DNA from: Anaerolineaceae bacterium
Lineage (GTDB): Bacteria > Chloroflexota > Anaerolineae > Anaerolineales > Anaerolineaceae
Length of the DNA stretch: 64,000 nucleotides
Reading direction: 5' to 3'
Assembly (NCBI GenBank): GCA_019429225.1
Contig: JAHYJK010000001.1
Coordinates: 38,786-102,785, forward strand
A program made the translations under genes and the position numbers. The notes below the pieces were generated by a model. The model did not search any database and was not told where the DNA came from. It saw nothing but the letters and a program-made list of their open reading frames with translations. Of the stretch, positions 18,749-30,459 are shown piece by piece; the first letter of the stretch is position 1; each line of letters begins with the position of its first letter.

Positions 18749-20169
18749 CTGATTTTTTTCAAAACAGACATCTTAATAATTTTTTTTGTAGAATCAGTAA
18801 CTCGAAATTCGTGAGCTGGACGATATCCTGGTATCCATAAGATCCTGTTATCTGAATTTGTGACCAGTGGCCATTTTTCTCTTGCTGCTTGCATTATTTT
18901 TTCATTGATAAAAATATCGCTGATTTTAATGCTCCCTATTTCCATTCCAAGTGGTTGAAATCTGTCACCATCTTTCCTTCCTCTCAGGAAAATATAATCG
19001 CTTATTTTTTCTCTATCCAGCAGAACCGTGAATTCATTCTCGGTTTTAATTTGATTATTGATAGGGGCATTTATTAATTCAATTTGAAATAACCAATTTT
19101 CTGAAACTTGAATGCAATCATGCTTTCCAGTTTCTATCTTTACTGTATCCCGAATTTGTGGAAACAATAATCCCATCCAATCCTTAGATTTTGAACCAAA
19201 GAGGATCTCTTTGTTCGTAAAAATAGCCACCAAACGATCCTGAAGGTCAATTTCCCCAGTTTTGTTTTTGTCCATAAAATTCAAAAGGTTTTCAATATTC
19301 TTAAAAGACAAATCTCTCAAATCAGGGCGTAACAAGAAAGCAACAAATCGAATAATCCTTCTTTGCAATCCAAGTGGTTGTTTCTTTAATTCTGGTAAAT
19401 TTAATCGAATAAATCGGCGATCTTGTTGCAAACAAATTGAATCCCAAATTTTTGATAAACGTTCCTGAATTAATTCGTCCTCACCTTGTAAGACATTAGC
19501 CATATTCAATAATCTCTGATTTAACCCGCTGTATCGTTCATTCAAAAACGGTAATATTTCATGTCTGATCCTGTTTCTTTCGTATAAATTGGAGAAATTG
19601 GTTTCATCAACAACATAATCAAGATTGTTTTTTGTACAGTATTCCTCAATTTCATACCGCCAGAATGATAATAATGGACGCAGTATTTTGATTTCTGAAT
19701 CAAATTCAGGGATAACAGCAATATCCTTCATTCCTGCTAAACCGGACAGTCCACTCCCCCGCAACAGATGCATAAAAATTGTTTCTATCTGGTCATCTGC
19801 ATGGTGACCAACGGCAATATATGGGGCTGCATTATTCCTTGCCACTCGGTAAAGAAAATCATATCTTCTTTTTCTGGCCGCTTCTTCCAGAGAAAGATGG
19901 TATTCTTTTGCAAATTCCAAAACATCCGCTTTTTGAGAAACGAAGTCACATCCCAATTGCCTGGCACGCATCCTGGCAAATTGCTCATCTCGATCAGCAT
20001 GTTTACGAATCCCATGGTTAAAATGAGCAATAATTAATGGATTTTCCAATGTAGTAAATAGATTTAATAGACACACACTATCCATTCCCCCGGAAAAAGC
20101 GATTACTACTGGCTGAGTGTTGGTTAATTTTAAATTGTTCTTTATAATGTTAAGAAATTGTAAATCCAT
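18745..20169 (-). CDS. tilS: tRNA(Ile)-lysidine synthase
   Basis: TilS attaches lysine to C34 of the CAU-anticodon tRNA-Ile so that it reads AUA. The N-terminal PP-loop ATPase (about 1-215) shows FSGGMDSVCLL, HFNHGIR, GHHADDQIETIFMHLLRGSGLSGLAGM and the RNRIRHEILPFL segment. The TilS linker and C-terminal domain follow (DGDRFQPLGM..., KISDIFINEKI, WIPGYRPAHEFRVT). At 474 residues it is the long form of the enzyme. It has a divergent start with the receiver-CpaE gene. Confidence 0.95.
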   Translation of the reverse strand: MDLQFLNIIKNNLKLTNTQPVVIAFSGGMDSVCLLNLFTTLENPLIIAHFNHGIRKHADRDEQFARMRARQLGCDFVSQKADVLEFAKEYHLSLEEAARKRRYDFLYRVARNNAAPYIAVGHHADDQIETIFMHLLRGSGLSGLAGMKDIAVIPEFDSEIKILRPLLSFWRYEIEEYCTKNNLDYVVDETNFSNLYERNRIRHEILPFLNERYSGLNQRLLNMANVLQGEDELIQERLSKIWDSICLQQDRRFIRLNLPELKKQPLGLQRRIIRFVAFLLRPDLRDLSFKNIENLLNFMDKNKTGEIDLQDRLVAIFTNKEILFGSKSKDWMGLLFPQIRDTVKIETGKHDCIQVSENWLFQIELINAPINNQIKTENEFTVLLDREKISDYIFLRGRKDGDRFQPLGMEIGSIKISDIFINEKIMQAAREKWPLVTNSDNRILWIPGYRPAHEFRVTDSTKKIIKMSVLKKIS

Positions 20170-20273
20170 CTTCTTATTGTATCTGAAACATTGACAGAAT
20201 TTTTCTTTAATTTTTTATTTTAAGCTATATTTATATAAGATTTCCTAATAAATTAAAAAATGAGGCATAAATT

Positions 20274-21428
20274 ATGGCAGAAAAAATCCTTATTATCGAT
20301 GATGACTCCGAAACCCTACGCTTGATAGGAATGATGCTCCAAAGACAAGGATATCAAACAGTTACTGCTAATAATGGAGATGAAGGGGTAGCTTTAGCAA
20401 AACACGAATTACCCGATTTAATCATCCTTGATATTATGATGCCAGAAGTTAATGGATATACAGTTGCGAAACATTTGCGCGCAGATCCAGCAACTTCAGA
20501 AACTCCAATATTAATGTTTACAGCAAAAAGTCAAGTAGATGACAAAGTTGCAGGATTTGAAGCTGGCGCTGATGATTACTTAACAAAACCGGTTCATCCT
20601 GTTGAGCTGGTAGCGCATATTAAAGCCTTATTATCACGTAGAGTTTCCCACCAGACTGGTAAAGTGATTCAGAAAAACCAGGGATTCACGATCGGTGTGT
20701 TAGGGGCTAAAGGTGGATTAGGGATTTCATCTACTGCACTCAATCTTGGAATTGCTCTCAGTGAGAAAAGTGATTTAGGTGTGGTATGTGTTGAATTATC
20801 ACCTGGAAATGGTATTTGGAGCCTGGAACTCGGATTAGCAGATACCAAGGGTTTGGACAATATTCTGCTAAGTAAACCAGGTGATATAACCATCGAATTA
20901 ATTGAAAAAAATTTAGTAAACACGTTATTTGGTGTGCGTTTATTGCTTACTTCTTCACTATTCTCACCGGTTCAAATGACCGAAAATTTGAAAAAAGTTG
21001 GTTTTTTGCTGGATGGTTTAACAAAAATTGCAAAGGTCACCATCCTGGATCTTGGTGTTCCAAATGAAGAATATCTGAATGAAGTAATTGATAAATGTGA
21101 TCAAATTATTGTGGTAACAGAGTCTTATCCAATTGCGGTTGAAAGAACAAAGCTTATTCTGGAAGAATTAACCAACTATGGTTTTGGGAAACATAAATTG
21201 ATAAGTGTTATATCTGTCAATCGTGTCCGAGCGGATATTCAATTGACCCAACCACAAATTCAGGAAAAAATAGGAGTATTACCTCTGCTAACCGTCCCTT
21301 CCGCCCCTGAACAGGCATATCAAGCAGCCATTCATTTCCAACCATTCATAAAAATACAACCTGAGAGTCTGGCATCACAACAGTTCTATCGCCTGGCAGA
21401 GCTATTATTAGTCAATATTAAAAAATAA
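20274..21428 (+). CDS. Receiver domain fused to CpaE/MinD-like ATPase
   Basis: Residues 1-120 are a CheY-type receiver with acidic pair D10/D11, phosphoacceptor Asp53 (LIILDIMMPE), TAKS and KP. Residues about 138-375 are a ParA/MinD/CpaE-type domain beginning with a deviant Walker A motif, GAKGGLGISS. The signature Lys is kept but the usual GKT/GKS lysine is replaced, as in CpaE-type proteins. LDLGVPNEEYLNEVIDKCDQ is the Walker B-like region. CpaE proteins localise type IV/Tad pilus machinery, but no pilus genes are adjacent, so the partner is unknown. The stop overlaps the sirtuin start (TAATG). Confidence 0.85.
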   Translation: MAEKILIIDDDSETLRLIGMMLQRQGYQTVTANNGDEGVALAKHELPDLIILDIMMPEVNGYTVAKHLRADPATSETPILMFTAKSQVDDKVAGFEAGADDYLTKPVHPVELVAHIKALLSRRVSHQTGKVIQKNQGFTIGVLGAKGGLGISSTALNLGIALSEKSDLGVVCVELSPGNGIWSLELGLADTKGLDNILLSKPGDITIELIEKNLVNTLFGVRLLLTSSLFSPVQMTENLKKVGFLLDGLTKIAKVTILDLGVPNEEYLNEVIDKCDQIIVVTESYPIAVERTKLILEELTNYGFGKHKLISVISVNRVRADIQLTQPQIQEKIGVLPLLTVPSAPEQAYQAAIHFQPFIKIQPESLASQQFYRLAELLLVNIKK

Positions 21429-22195
21429 TGTCCGATTTTGAAGGTAAAACTTCATTTGCTGCCAAATTAATTAATGAAGCTGACTATATTGTTGCATTAA
21501 CAGGGGCAGGTATTTCTACACCTTCAGGTATTCCGGATTTTCGCACGCAAAAAACCGGTCTTTGGGAAAAGAATGATCCACTGTTGGTTGCGTCCTTGAG
21601 TACATTTCTAAATCAGCCTAAGGTTTTTTTTGATTGGTTAAAACCACTTGTCAAAGATATTTATTTTGCCAACCCGAATGCTGCACATGAATCACTGGCT
21701 AGATTAGAAAAAGAGAACAAACTTAAAGCAATCGTTACCCAGAACATTGATAATTTGCATCAAAAAGCCGGTGCAAAAAATGTTATTGAGGTACATGGAT
21801 CAATTTCTGAACTAGTATGTCTCAATTGTAAGATCAAAGTTGCATTTGATGAGCATCTTGTCAACAACTTCATTGATCATTTTTTAATTCCAAAATGTGA
21901 ACATTGTCAAAAGTTTTTGAAACCTTCGATTACTTTATTTGAAGAAATGCTTCCTGTTGATGCATGGGATTCTGCCTTCGACCATTTTCAAAAAGCTGAC
22001 CTGGTCATCGTCATCGGTTCTTCGCTTGAGGTTTACCCGGCCAATCAACTACCCGCAATTTCTGTTTCCAATGGTGCAAAATTAATCATAAATACTTTTT
22101 CGACAACACCAATGGACAAAGATGCTGATTTGCTGTTGCCATTTGATGTAATAGAAGTTTGGCCGAAGATTCTTCAAAAATTGAATATTAAATAA
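21428..22195 (+). CDS. cobB: Sirtuin, NAD-dependent protein deacylase
   Basis: Sir2-family enzymes remove acyl groups from protein lysines, using NAD and making O-acyl-ADP-ribose. The 255-residue protein has LTGAGISTPSGIPDFR, TQNIDNLHQKAG, the catalytic VHGS, the zinc ligands CLNC and CEHC, and GSSLEVYPA. The N-terminal motif GIPDFRTQKTGLW resembles the bacterial class U/III enzymes; no clear Tyr-x-x-Arg of desuccinylases is seen. It is translationally coupled to the receiver-CpaE gene, an uncommon pairing. The gene symbol is given by family only. Confidence 0.9.
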   Translation: MSDFEGKTSFAAKLINEADYIVALTGAGISTPSGIPDFRTQKTGLWEKNDPLLVASLSTFLNQPKVFFDWLKPLVKDIYFANPNAAHESLARLEKENKLKAIVTQNIDNLHQKAGAKNVIEVHGSISELVCLNCKIKVAFDEHLVNNFIDHFLIPKCEHCQKFLKPSITLFEEMLPVDAWDSAFDHFQKADLVIVIGSSLEVYPANQLPAISVSNGAKLIINTFSTTPMDKDADLLLPFDVIEVWPKILQKLNIK

Positions 22196-22236
22196 TCTTC
22201 AATTCATTTTTCCGGTCAGATATCAGATTCAACTTC

Positions 22237-23991
22237 TTAGAGACTTCCCTTTCGACCAAATTGTCTTTCCAGAAGATCTACCGATAAATAGATCATGGTG
22301 GGACGTCCATGGGGACAGGTTCTCGGAGCCGCACATTGTTCCAGGTTATCTAGCAGTGTTCTTTGTTCTTCTTTAGATAAAATCTGACCACCCTTAACAG
22401 CGGCGCGCTTACAGATCCTGGCAGCAATAATGGATTCCACCATCCCACCCAATGGTTTTTCATCATCCTCAAAATCCTCAACCACTACCCGTATGGCCTC
22501 AAGTGGATTAATTCCAATTAATAATGCCGGGATTGCCCGAACCTGAAATGTGTTTGGTCCAAACTCGCTTACTTCAAAACCTAATTTATCCAATATTTCT
22601 AATTTTTCTTGTAATAATACTGCTTGATGTAATGGTAGCTGAACAATTTCTGGCGATAACAATGGCTGTGATGGGATCACATCACTCATTTGATTCATCA
22701 TTTTTTCGAATAGAATACGCTCATGGGCTGCATGCTGATCGATCAAATAAAGCCCATCTGGTCCTTCCGCTATAATATAGGTTGCTCCTATCTGCCCAAT
22801 ATGACGTAACAATGGCAAATGTTTTGGCTTTTCAAGATTTTCTTCTTTATCATCATGATCAATTACACCTTGTGATGAACGTGAAAAAACTGGCTGATCT
22901 TCTGTGTTGGTTAACATCGTTGCCGGAGACCACTGTGTTTCAAAATCATGGTTTACTTTAGAATCACTTTTCCAAAAAGATTGCGAAATTTCTGGCACTG
23001 GCGAATACGCTAACAATGCTCTTCTGGCAGCTCGTTGCACCATACTGAAAACCAGTTCAGGTTTTGAAAATCTCACTTCAGCCTTGGTTGGATGAACATT
23101 TACATCCACAAAATCAGCCGGGAAATCAAGAAACAATACTGAAATTGGATAACGACCCACCATGATCATCGTGTGATATGCTTTTAATAACGCTGAATTT
23201 AAGGCCACGTCCTGAATCCAGCGACCGTTTACAAAAAATGTTATTTCTCTTCTATTAGATCTTGTGATCGCAATCGGACTGATAAACCCATTGATGTGAT
23301 ATGGATGATCCTCAAACTTCACCTCCAACATTTGCTTGGCGATTTCAACGCCATAGATTTGTGTCAGGATCTCTCGTCTATCACCATTTCCACTCGATTG
23401 AAGGAGTAATTGTCTCTCATTGTATAAATGAAATCGAATATTTGGATATGCAAGAGCTAATTTTGTTATGAGAGAACTAATTTTTTGTTTTTCAGTGATA
23501 TCTGATTTTAGAAATTTTAAACGGGCGGGAACATTAAAAAATAAATTTCGCACAATGACGGACGTTCCATCCGGACCTCCAAAACGACTTACATGAAATG
23601 CTTTTCCGTCAGTATTTTCAAGCTTTCCACCAAGTTTCTCTTCTTTTTGTTTTGAAAGTAAAGAGAAATGAGAAACTGATGCAATGGATGCTAAAGCTTC
23701 TCCTCGAAATCCAAGGGTTTGAATCTTGAATAAATCGCTGGCTCTTTGCAATTTGCTGGTAGCATGGCGAGCAACAGCCAATTCTAACTCTTCGAATGGA
23801 ATACCATTCCCATCATCAGAAACCTCAATCAATTTTTTCCCAGCTTCACTGATTCGCACCGTTATTTGGCTTGCTCCTGCATCTATCGCATTTTCAACCA
23901 ATTCCTTCACAACAGATCCAGGTCTTTCGATCACCTCCCCTGCTGCAATCTGTGAAGCAACTTCATCTGTTAATACTTTAATTTTTCCCAT
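22237..23991 (-). CDS. mutL: DNA mismatch repair protein MutL
   Basis: This 584-residue GHKL ATPase couples mismatch recognition to strand nicking. The N-terminal half has the ATP-binding motifs VKELVENAIDAGA, VSDDGNGI, ARHATSKL and TLGFRGEALASI, and the transducer region includes NVHPTKAEVRF. The C-terminal dimerisation domain has the endonuclease signature DQHAAHERILFE, an AVKGGQ segment and CPHGRPTM. It is therefore of the nicking type found in bacteria without MutH. mutS is not in the window. The gene is divergent from the HAD phosphatase gene. Confidence 0.97.
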   Translation of the reverse strand: MGKIKVLTDEVASQIAAGEVIERPGSVVKELVENAIDAGASQITVRISEAGKKLIEVSDDGNGIPFEELELAVARHATSKLQRASDLFKIQTLGFRGEALASIASVSHFSLLSKQKEEKLGGKLENTDGKAFHVSRFGGPDGTSVIVRNLFFNVPARLKFLKSDITEKQKISSLITKLALAYPNIRFHLYNERQLLLQSSGNGDRREILTQIYGVEIAKQMLEVKFEDHPYHINGFISPIAITRSNRREITFFVNGRWIQDVALNSALLKAYHTMIMVGRYPISVLFLDFPADFVDVNVHPTKAEVRFSKPELVFSMVQRAARRALLAYSPVPEISQSFWKSDSKVNHDFETQWSPATMLTNTEDQPVFSRSSQGVIDHDDKEENLEKPKHLPLLRHIGQIGATYIIAEGPDGLYLIDQHAAHERILFEKMMNQMSDVIPSQPLLSPEIVQLPLHQAVLLQEKLEILDKLGFEVSEFGPNTFQVRAIPALLIGINPLEAIRVVVEDFEDDEKPLGGMVESIIAARICKRAAVKGGQILSKEEQRTLLDNLEQCAAPRTCPHGRPTMIYLSVDLLERQFGRKGSL

Positions 23992-24064
23992 AATTTAATC
24001 TCTTTGATCAAGTTATTTTACATCTGATAGATGAAAGCGTCCATTTCGAGTAAAATGAAAAAGT

Positions 24065-24721
24065 ATGACTGTTGAATTACTTATTTTTGATTTAGACGAC
24101 ACTTTATATCCGAGTTCCTCCGGTATCTGGTCATTGATTCGTGAAAGAATTGATTCGTTCATGATCTCAAAATTAGGATACACGCATGAAAACGTTCTTT
24201 CTGCTCGAGAAAATTTCTTTCTAGAATTTGGAACAACTTTAAGAGGTTTGGAATCTGTGCATCATATCGATCCTTACGAATATTTAAAGTTTGTACACGA
24301 TGTCCCAATTCATGAATACCTGTTTCCGAATTCGCAATTGGATACAATGCTGTCCAACATTTTGCAAAGAAAAGTAATTTTCACCAATGGAGATCGGTGG
24401 CACTCAAAGCGAGTCACAGATGCATTAAGGATTACAAACCACTTCAACGAAATTATCGATATTCTGGATGTGAGTCCTTACTGTAAACCGATGATTGAAT
24501 CTTTTCAAATTGCGTTGGAAAAACTAAATGTCTCTAACGCTCAAAATATCCTGATACTGGATGATAATATCCGGAATATTCAAATGGCTGAGAAACTTGG
24601 CTTGCAAACAGTATGGGTAACAGAAAATAATCATTTTCAAAATTATGAAGGAAAGCAAATCAAGAAAGTAGAAGATTTGCTAAACATATACCCGGAAATT
24701 GCTTTAGGAAAGGTGAACTAG
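24065..24721 (+). CDS. HAD-family pyrimidine 5'-nucleotidase-like hydrolase
   Basis: HAD phosphatase of 218 residues with motif I FDLDDTLYPS (nucleophile and acid/base Asp), motif II IFTNGD, motif III Lys in YCKPM, and motif IV ILILDDNIRNIQMA. The closest named relatives by motif are the SDT1-type pyrimidine 5'-nucleotidases, which have FDLDDTLY and a helical cap with LRGL. The substrate cannot be fixed from sequence. It runs directly into the small membrane protein gene and ctpA, forming a three-gene run. Confidence 0.85.
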   Translation: MTVELLIFDLDDTLYPSSSGIWSLIRERIDSFMISKLGYTHENVLSARENFFLEFGTTLRGLESVHHIDPYEYLKFVHDVPIHEYLFPNSQLDTMLSNILQRKVIFTNGDRWHSKRVTDALRITNHFNEIIDILDVSPYCKPMIESFQIALEKLNVSNAQNILILDDNIRNIQMAEKLGLQTVWVTENNHFQNYEGKQIKKVEDLLNIYPEIALGKVN

Positions 24722-24961
24722 ATGGAATTATCTACATATAAAGAGCTTTTTCTCATCTTGTTCATAGTAATGGTATTAGCCACAAATGTGTGGTTATTTT
24801 CATCTATAAAAAAAAATAAATCCGAAAGTTCTTTTCATATCCTCAAAAAATCAGCTGATACACTGCGTGATCCATTCAAAAAAGAAAATAAGGATTTAGA
24901 AGAACTTTCATTACTGGTAAAAAATATTAAAAACGAAACTATAAATAAGGAGAATTTATGA
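24722..24961 (+). CDS. Small single-span membrane protein, 79 residues
   Basis: I recognise no family. There is one membrane helix (about 8-27, LFLILFIVMVLATNVWLF) followed by a charged, probably helical cytoplasmic tail rich in Lys, Glu and Asp. It starts immediately after the HAD gene stop and its stop codon overlaps the ctpA start (ATGA), with a GGAG-type SD for ctpA inside it. Tight coupling on both sides supports a real gene, possibly an accessory to the protease. Confidence 0.6.
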   Translation: MELSTYKELFLILFIVMVLATNVWLFSSIKKNKSESSFHILKKSADTLRDPFKKENKDLEELSLLVKNIKNETINKENL

Positions 24962-26196
24962 ACTCCAGTCCCTGGAAATTTATGCTGCTGGTTATTGCCC
25001 TGATCATAATCGTATTTGGTTCTTTTTCAGGAGGATTCCTGGTTGGACAGGCATTTCCTTTATTGAATCAAAACAAAACCACCGCAACAACTACTGCACT
25101 CACAAATTCAACATTTTCTACCTCTTCTTCAGAGGAATTGGATACACTGTTCCAGCCCTTTTGGGAAACCTGGAATTATGTAAATGATCAATATGTAGAT
25201 CAACCTGTTGATCAAACAATAATGATGCGCGGTGCCATAACTGGTATGTTGGAATCTCTCGGAGACCCACATACATCCTATATGGATCCAGAAATGTTTC
25301 GCCAACAGAACACACCTCTTCAAGGCGAATATGAAGGTATAGGAGCCTGGGTTGATGTAACCGGTGAATATATAATCATTATCAGTCCAATGCCCAATTC
25401 GCCAGCTGAGAAACAAGGATTAAAACCTGAAGATCAGGTAATTGCAGTGGATGGTGAAGATATGACTGGAATAGAAGGCAATTTAGTTCTCCGAAGAATT
25501 CTGGGCGAAGCGGGTACCGATGTGACATTAACCATTTTTCGTTCTTCAACCAATGAAACCTTTGATGTTACGATCACCCGACAAAAAATAACGATTCCCA
25601 GTGTCTCCGGTGAAATATTGGAAGATGGTATTGCTTATATCCAACTAATCAATTTTGGAGAAAAAACCCATCAGGATCTCAGAGATATTTTGAAAGATCT
25701 TCTCAAACAAAAACCTGTAGGTTTAATTCTGGATATGAGGAATAATGGCGGAGGTTACCTGAATACAGCCATAGATGTTGCATCGGAATTTGTAAGCCAA
25801 AGCCCCATCATGTATGAAGAGTTTGGTGATGGAGAACGTATCACTTATAAAGCAAAACCAAATGGACTCGCAACAGAAATACCATTGGTTGTGTTAATCA
25901 ATGAAGGTACTGCTTCAGCATCAGAAATCACAGCCGGCGCTATTCAGGATTATGGACGTGGCGTGTTGGTTGGGAAGAAAAGCTATGGAAAAGGTTCAGT
26001 CCAGAATTGGGTCACACTTCAGAATGATCAGGGAGCGATTCGAGTTACAATTGCCCGTTGGCTAACACCCAATGAAAGGCAAATCAACTCATTAGGTCTC
26101 GAACCAGATTATGAAATTGAGATCACTGAAGAAGATATTCAGGCAGAAAGAGATACCCAATTAGAAAAAGCGATAGAATTGCTCTTAAATAACTAG
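24958..26196 (+). CDS. ctpA: C-terminal processing peptidase, S41 family
   Basis: This 412-residue serine protease is anchored by an N-terminal helix (about 8-32) and acts outside the membrane. In order it has a helical segment with GMLESLGDPHTSYM, a PDZ domain (about 120-205, EGIGAWVDVTGEYIIIISPM ... GLKPEDQVIAVDGEDM) and the S41 domain with ILDMRNNGGGYL. The catalytic Ser lies in NEGTASASEITAGA and the Lys in GKKSYGKGSVQ. CtpA proteases trim C-termini or degrade envelope proteins, including cell-wall hydrolases such as M23 enzymes in some bacteria. The start overlaps the upstream small gene. Confidence 0.95.
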   Translation: MNSSPWKFMLLVIALIIIVFGSFSGGFLVGQAFPLLNQNKTTATTTALTNSTFSTSSSEELDTLFQPFWETWNYVNDQYVDQPVDQTIMMRGAITGMLESLGDPHTSYMDPEMFRQQNTPLQGEYEGIGAWVDVTGEYIIIISPMPNSPAEKQGLKPEDQVIAVDGEDMTGIEGNLVLRRILGEAGTDVTLTIFRSSTNETFDVTITRQKITIPSVSGEILEDGIAYIQLINFGEKTHQDLRDILKDLLKQKPVGLILDMRNNGGGYLNTAIDVASEFVSQSPIMYEEFGDGERITYKAKPNGLATEIPLVVLINEGTASASEITAGAIQDYGRGVLVGKKSYGKGSVQNWVTLQNDQGAIRVTIARWLTPNERQINSLGLEPDYEIEITEEDIQAERDTQLEKAIELLLNN

Positions 26197-26248
26197 TGGT
26201 ATGATTATAAAATAAAAAAAAGCCTCTGTCAGCACGCGAAATTGGTGT

Positions 26249-26277
26249 TTGACAGTTCTAACTGCGGGCATTATAAT
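26249..26277 (+). promoter_or_regulatory. Promoter of the S1-domain gene
   Basis: TTGACA at 26249-26254, a 17-base spacer, and consensus TATAAT at 26272-26277. Transcription would begin near 26284, about 30 bases before the ATG at 26315. This is one of the best consensus matches in the window. Confidence 0.75.
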
Positions 26278-26314
26278 CAATCTCCGCTGAAAAAATAACT
26301 TGGGAGAGTGTTTA

Positions 26315-27157
26315 ATGGAACAAAATGTAACAGCGGAAACAAACCGCATACCGATTTCCGAAATCAAACAGAAGATGAAATTCACCGGTAAAGTACTAAA
26401 AACTACCCTGGCCGGTGCAGCCATCGATATTGGAGCGGAAAAACCGGCTATGCTTCATGTTTCCCAAATGGTCTCATCATCAAATGAACCTATTCTTTCC
26501 GTGACCGATGTTTTGAAAGAAGGAGAGGAACTTGATGTTTGGGTAAAACGAGTCCGAGATCAACGAATCGAACTCACCATGATTAAACCTTTGGATTTAG
26601 AATGGCGAGAAATCAAAACAGGTTTAGCGGTAAAAGGTAAAGTTGTCCGGTTAGAGACATTTGGCGCTTTTGTGGAAATTGGTGCAGAACGCCCTGGATT
26701 AATTCATATCAGTGAAATGGCACATGGCTATGTGCGCACACCTGCTGATGTGATGAAAGAAGGCGATGAAATTGAAGCTGAAATTATCGATTTCAATCGT
26801 AAAAAGAAACAAATCAAACTTTCAATTAAAGCCTTAACACCAGAACCGGAAAAAGAAGAAAAAGTTGATCAACAAACGCCTGTATTTTATACAGATGATC
26901 AATCAAAAAGAGAAAAACCTGTTCGTAAGAAAAGAGAAAAGAAAAATCGAAAGAAAGATTCAACAGAATTTTCTTCATTAGAATTTGATCTGGCCAATGG
27001 CCAGGCTGAAGAAGAGCCGACAGCTATGGAATTAGCTATCCGCGCTGCAATGGATAAAGCGAACGCAAAAAAACATGAATCAAAAAAGAAAGTTGCGAAA
27101 GCCCAATCTGTACAGGATGATTTATTAGCCCGAACCTTGGATCAAAAAACAAGTTAA
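26315..27157 (+). CDS. Protein with two S1 RNA-binding domains
   Basis: The frame is open from a TTG at 26300, but GGGAG eight bases before the ATG at 26315 fixes the start. Two S1 (OB-fold) domains follow: about residues 15-90 (GKVLKTTLAGAAIDIGAEKPAMLHVS) and 100-175 (GKVVRLETFGAFVEIGAERPGLIHIS). The last 105 residues are highly charged, rich in Lys and Glu and probably disordered. It resembles RpsA-like or YugI-type proteins in binding RNA, perhaps on the ribosome. It is shorter than the six-domain S1 of Gram-negatives. It is transcribed alone, with its own promoter and terminator. Confidence 0.85.
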   Translation: MEQNVTAETNRIPISEIKQKMKFTGKVLKTTLAGAAIDIGAEKPAMLHVSQMVSSSNEPILSVTDVLKEGEELDVWVKRVRDQRIELTMIKPLDLEWREIKTGLAVKGKVVRLETFGAFVEIGAERPGLIHISEMAHGYVRTPADVMKEGDEIEAEIIDFNRKKKQIKLSIKALTPEPEKEEKVDQQTPVFYTDDQSKREKPVRKKREKKNRKKDSTEFSSLEFDLANGQAEEEPTAMELAIRAAMDKANAKKHESKKKVAKAQSVQDDLLARTLDQKTS

Positions 27158-27185
27158 TTTTTTTAGCTCCCAAGTATCTGAATAT

Positions 27186-27218
27186 AAAAGTCCACTCGAA
27201 AGAGTGGCTTTTTTTTTA
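27186..27218 (+). terminator. Terminator after the S1-domain gene
   Basis: Stem CCACTC/GAGTGG closed by GAAA, extended by AAAAG/CTTTT with one bulged T, followed by a run of nine or more T. Confidence 0.88.
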
Positions 27219-27232
27219 CTAATTTCAAATAG

Positions 27233-28948
<1,716 letters not shown>

Positions 28949-29037
28949 GAAAAATTATTCCAATTCTTTTCCTATAGAACCTAAAAACGGTTATACTAAG
29001 GGATTGAAAATGGAATTTTTCACAATCAATAGAATGA

Positions 29038-30342
<1,305 letters not shown>

Positions 30343-30366
30343 GTAACCTGATTTTTGAACATCATA

Positions 30367-30395
30367 AAAAGGCTCCCAATTCTGGGAGCTTTTTA
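30367..30395 (+). terminator. Rho-independent terminator after eno
   Basis: Stem AGGCTCCCA/TGGGAGCT with an ATTC loop, flanked by A5 on the left and T5 on the right. It may also act on the reverse strand for the convergent hydrolase gene. Confidence 0.9.
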
Positions 30396-30459
30396 TTTGA
30401 ACAGATAAGAAAAATTCAATGGGTGTCCAGATTGATCAAACAATCATTATCTACTTGAA

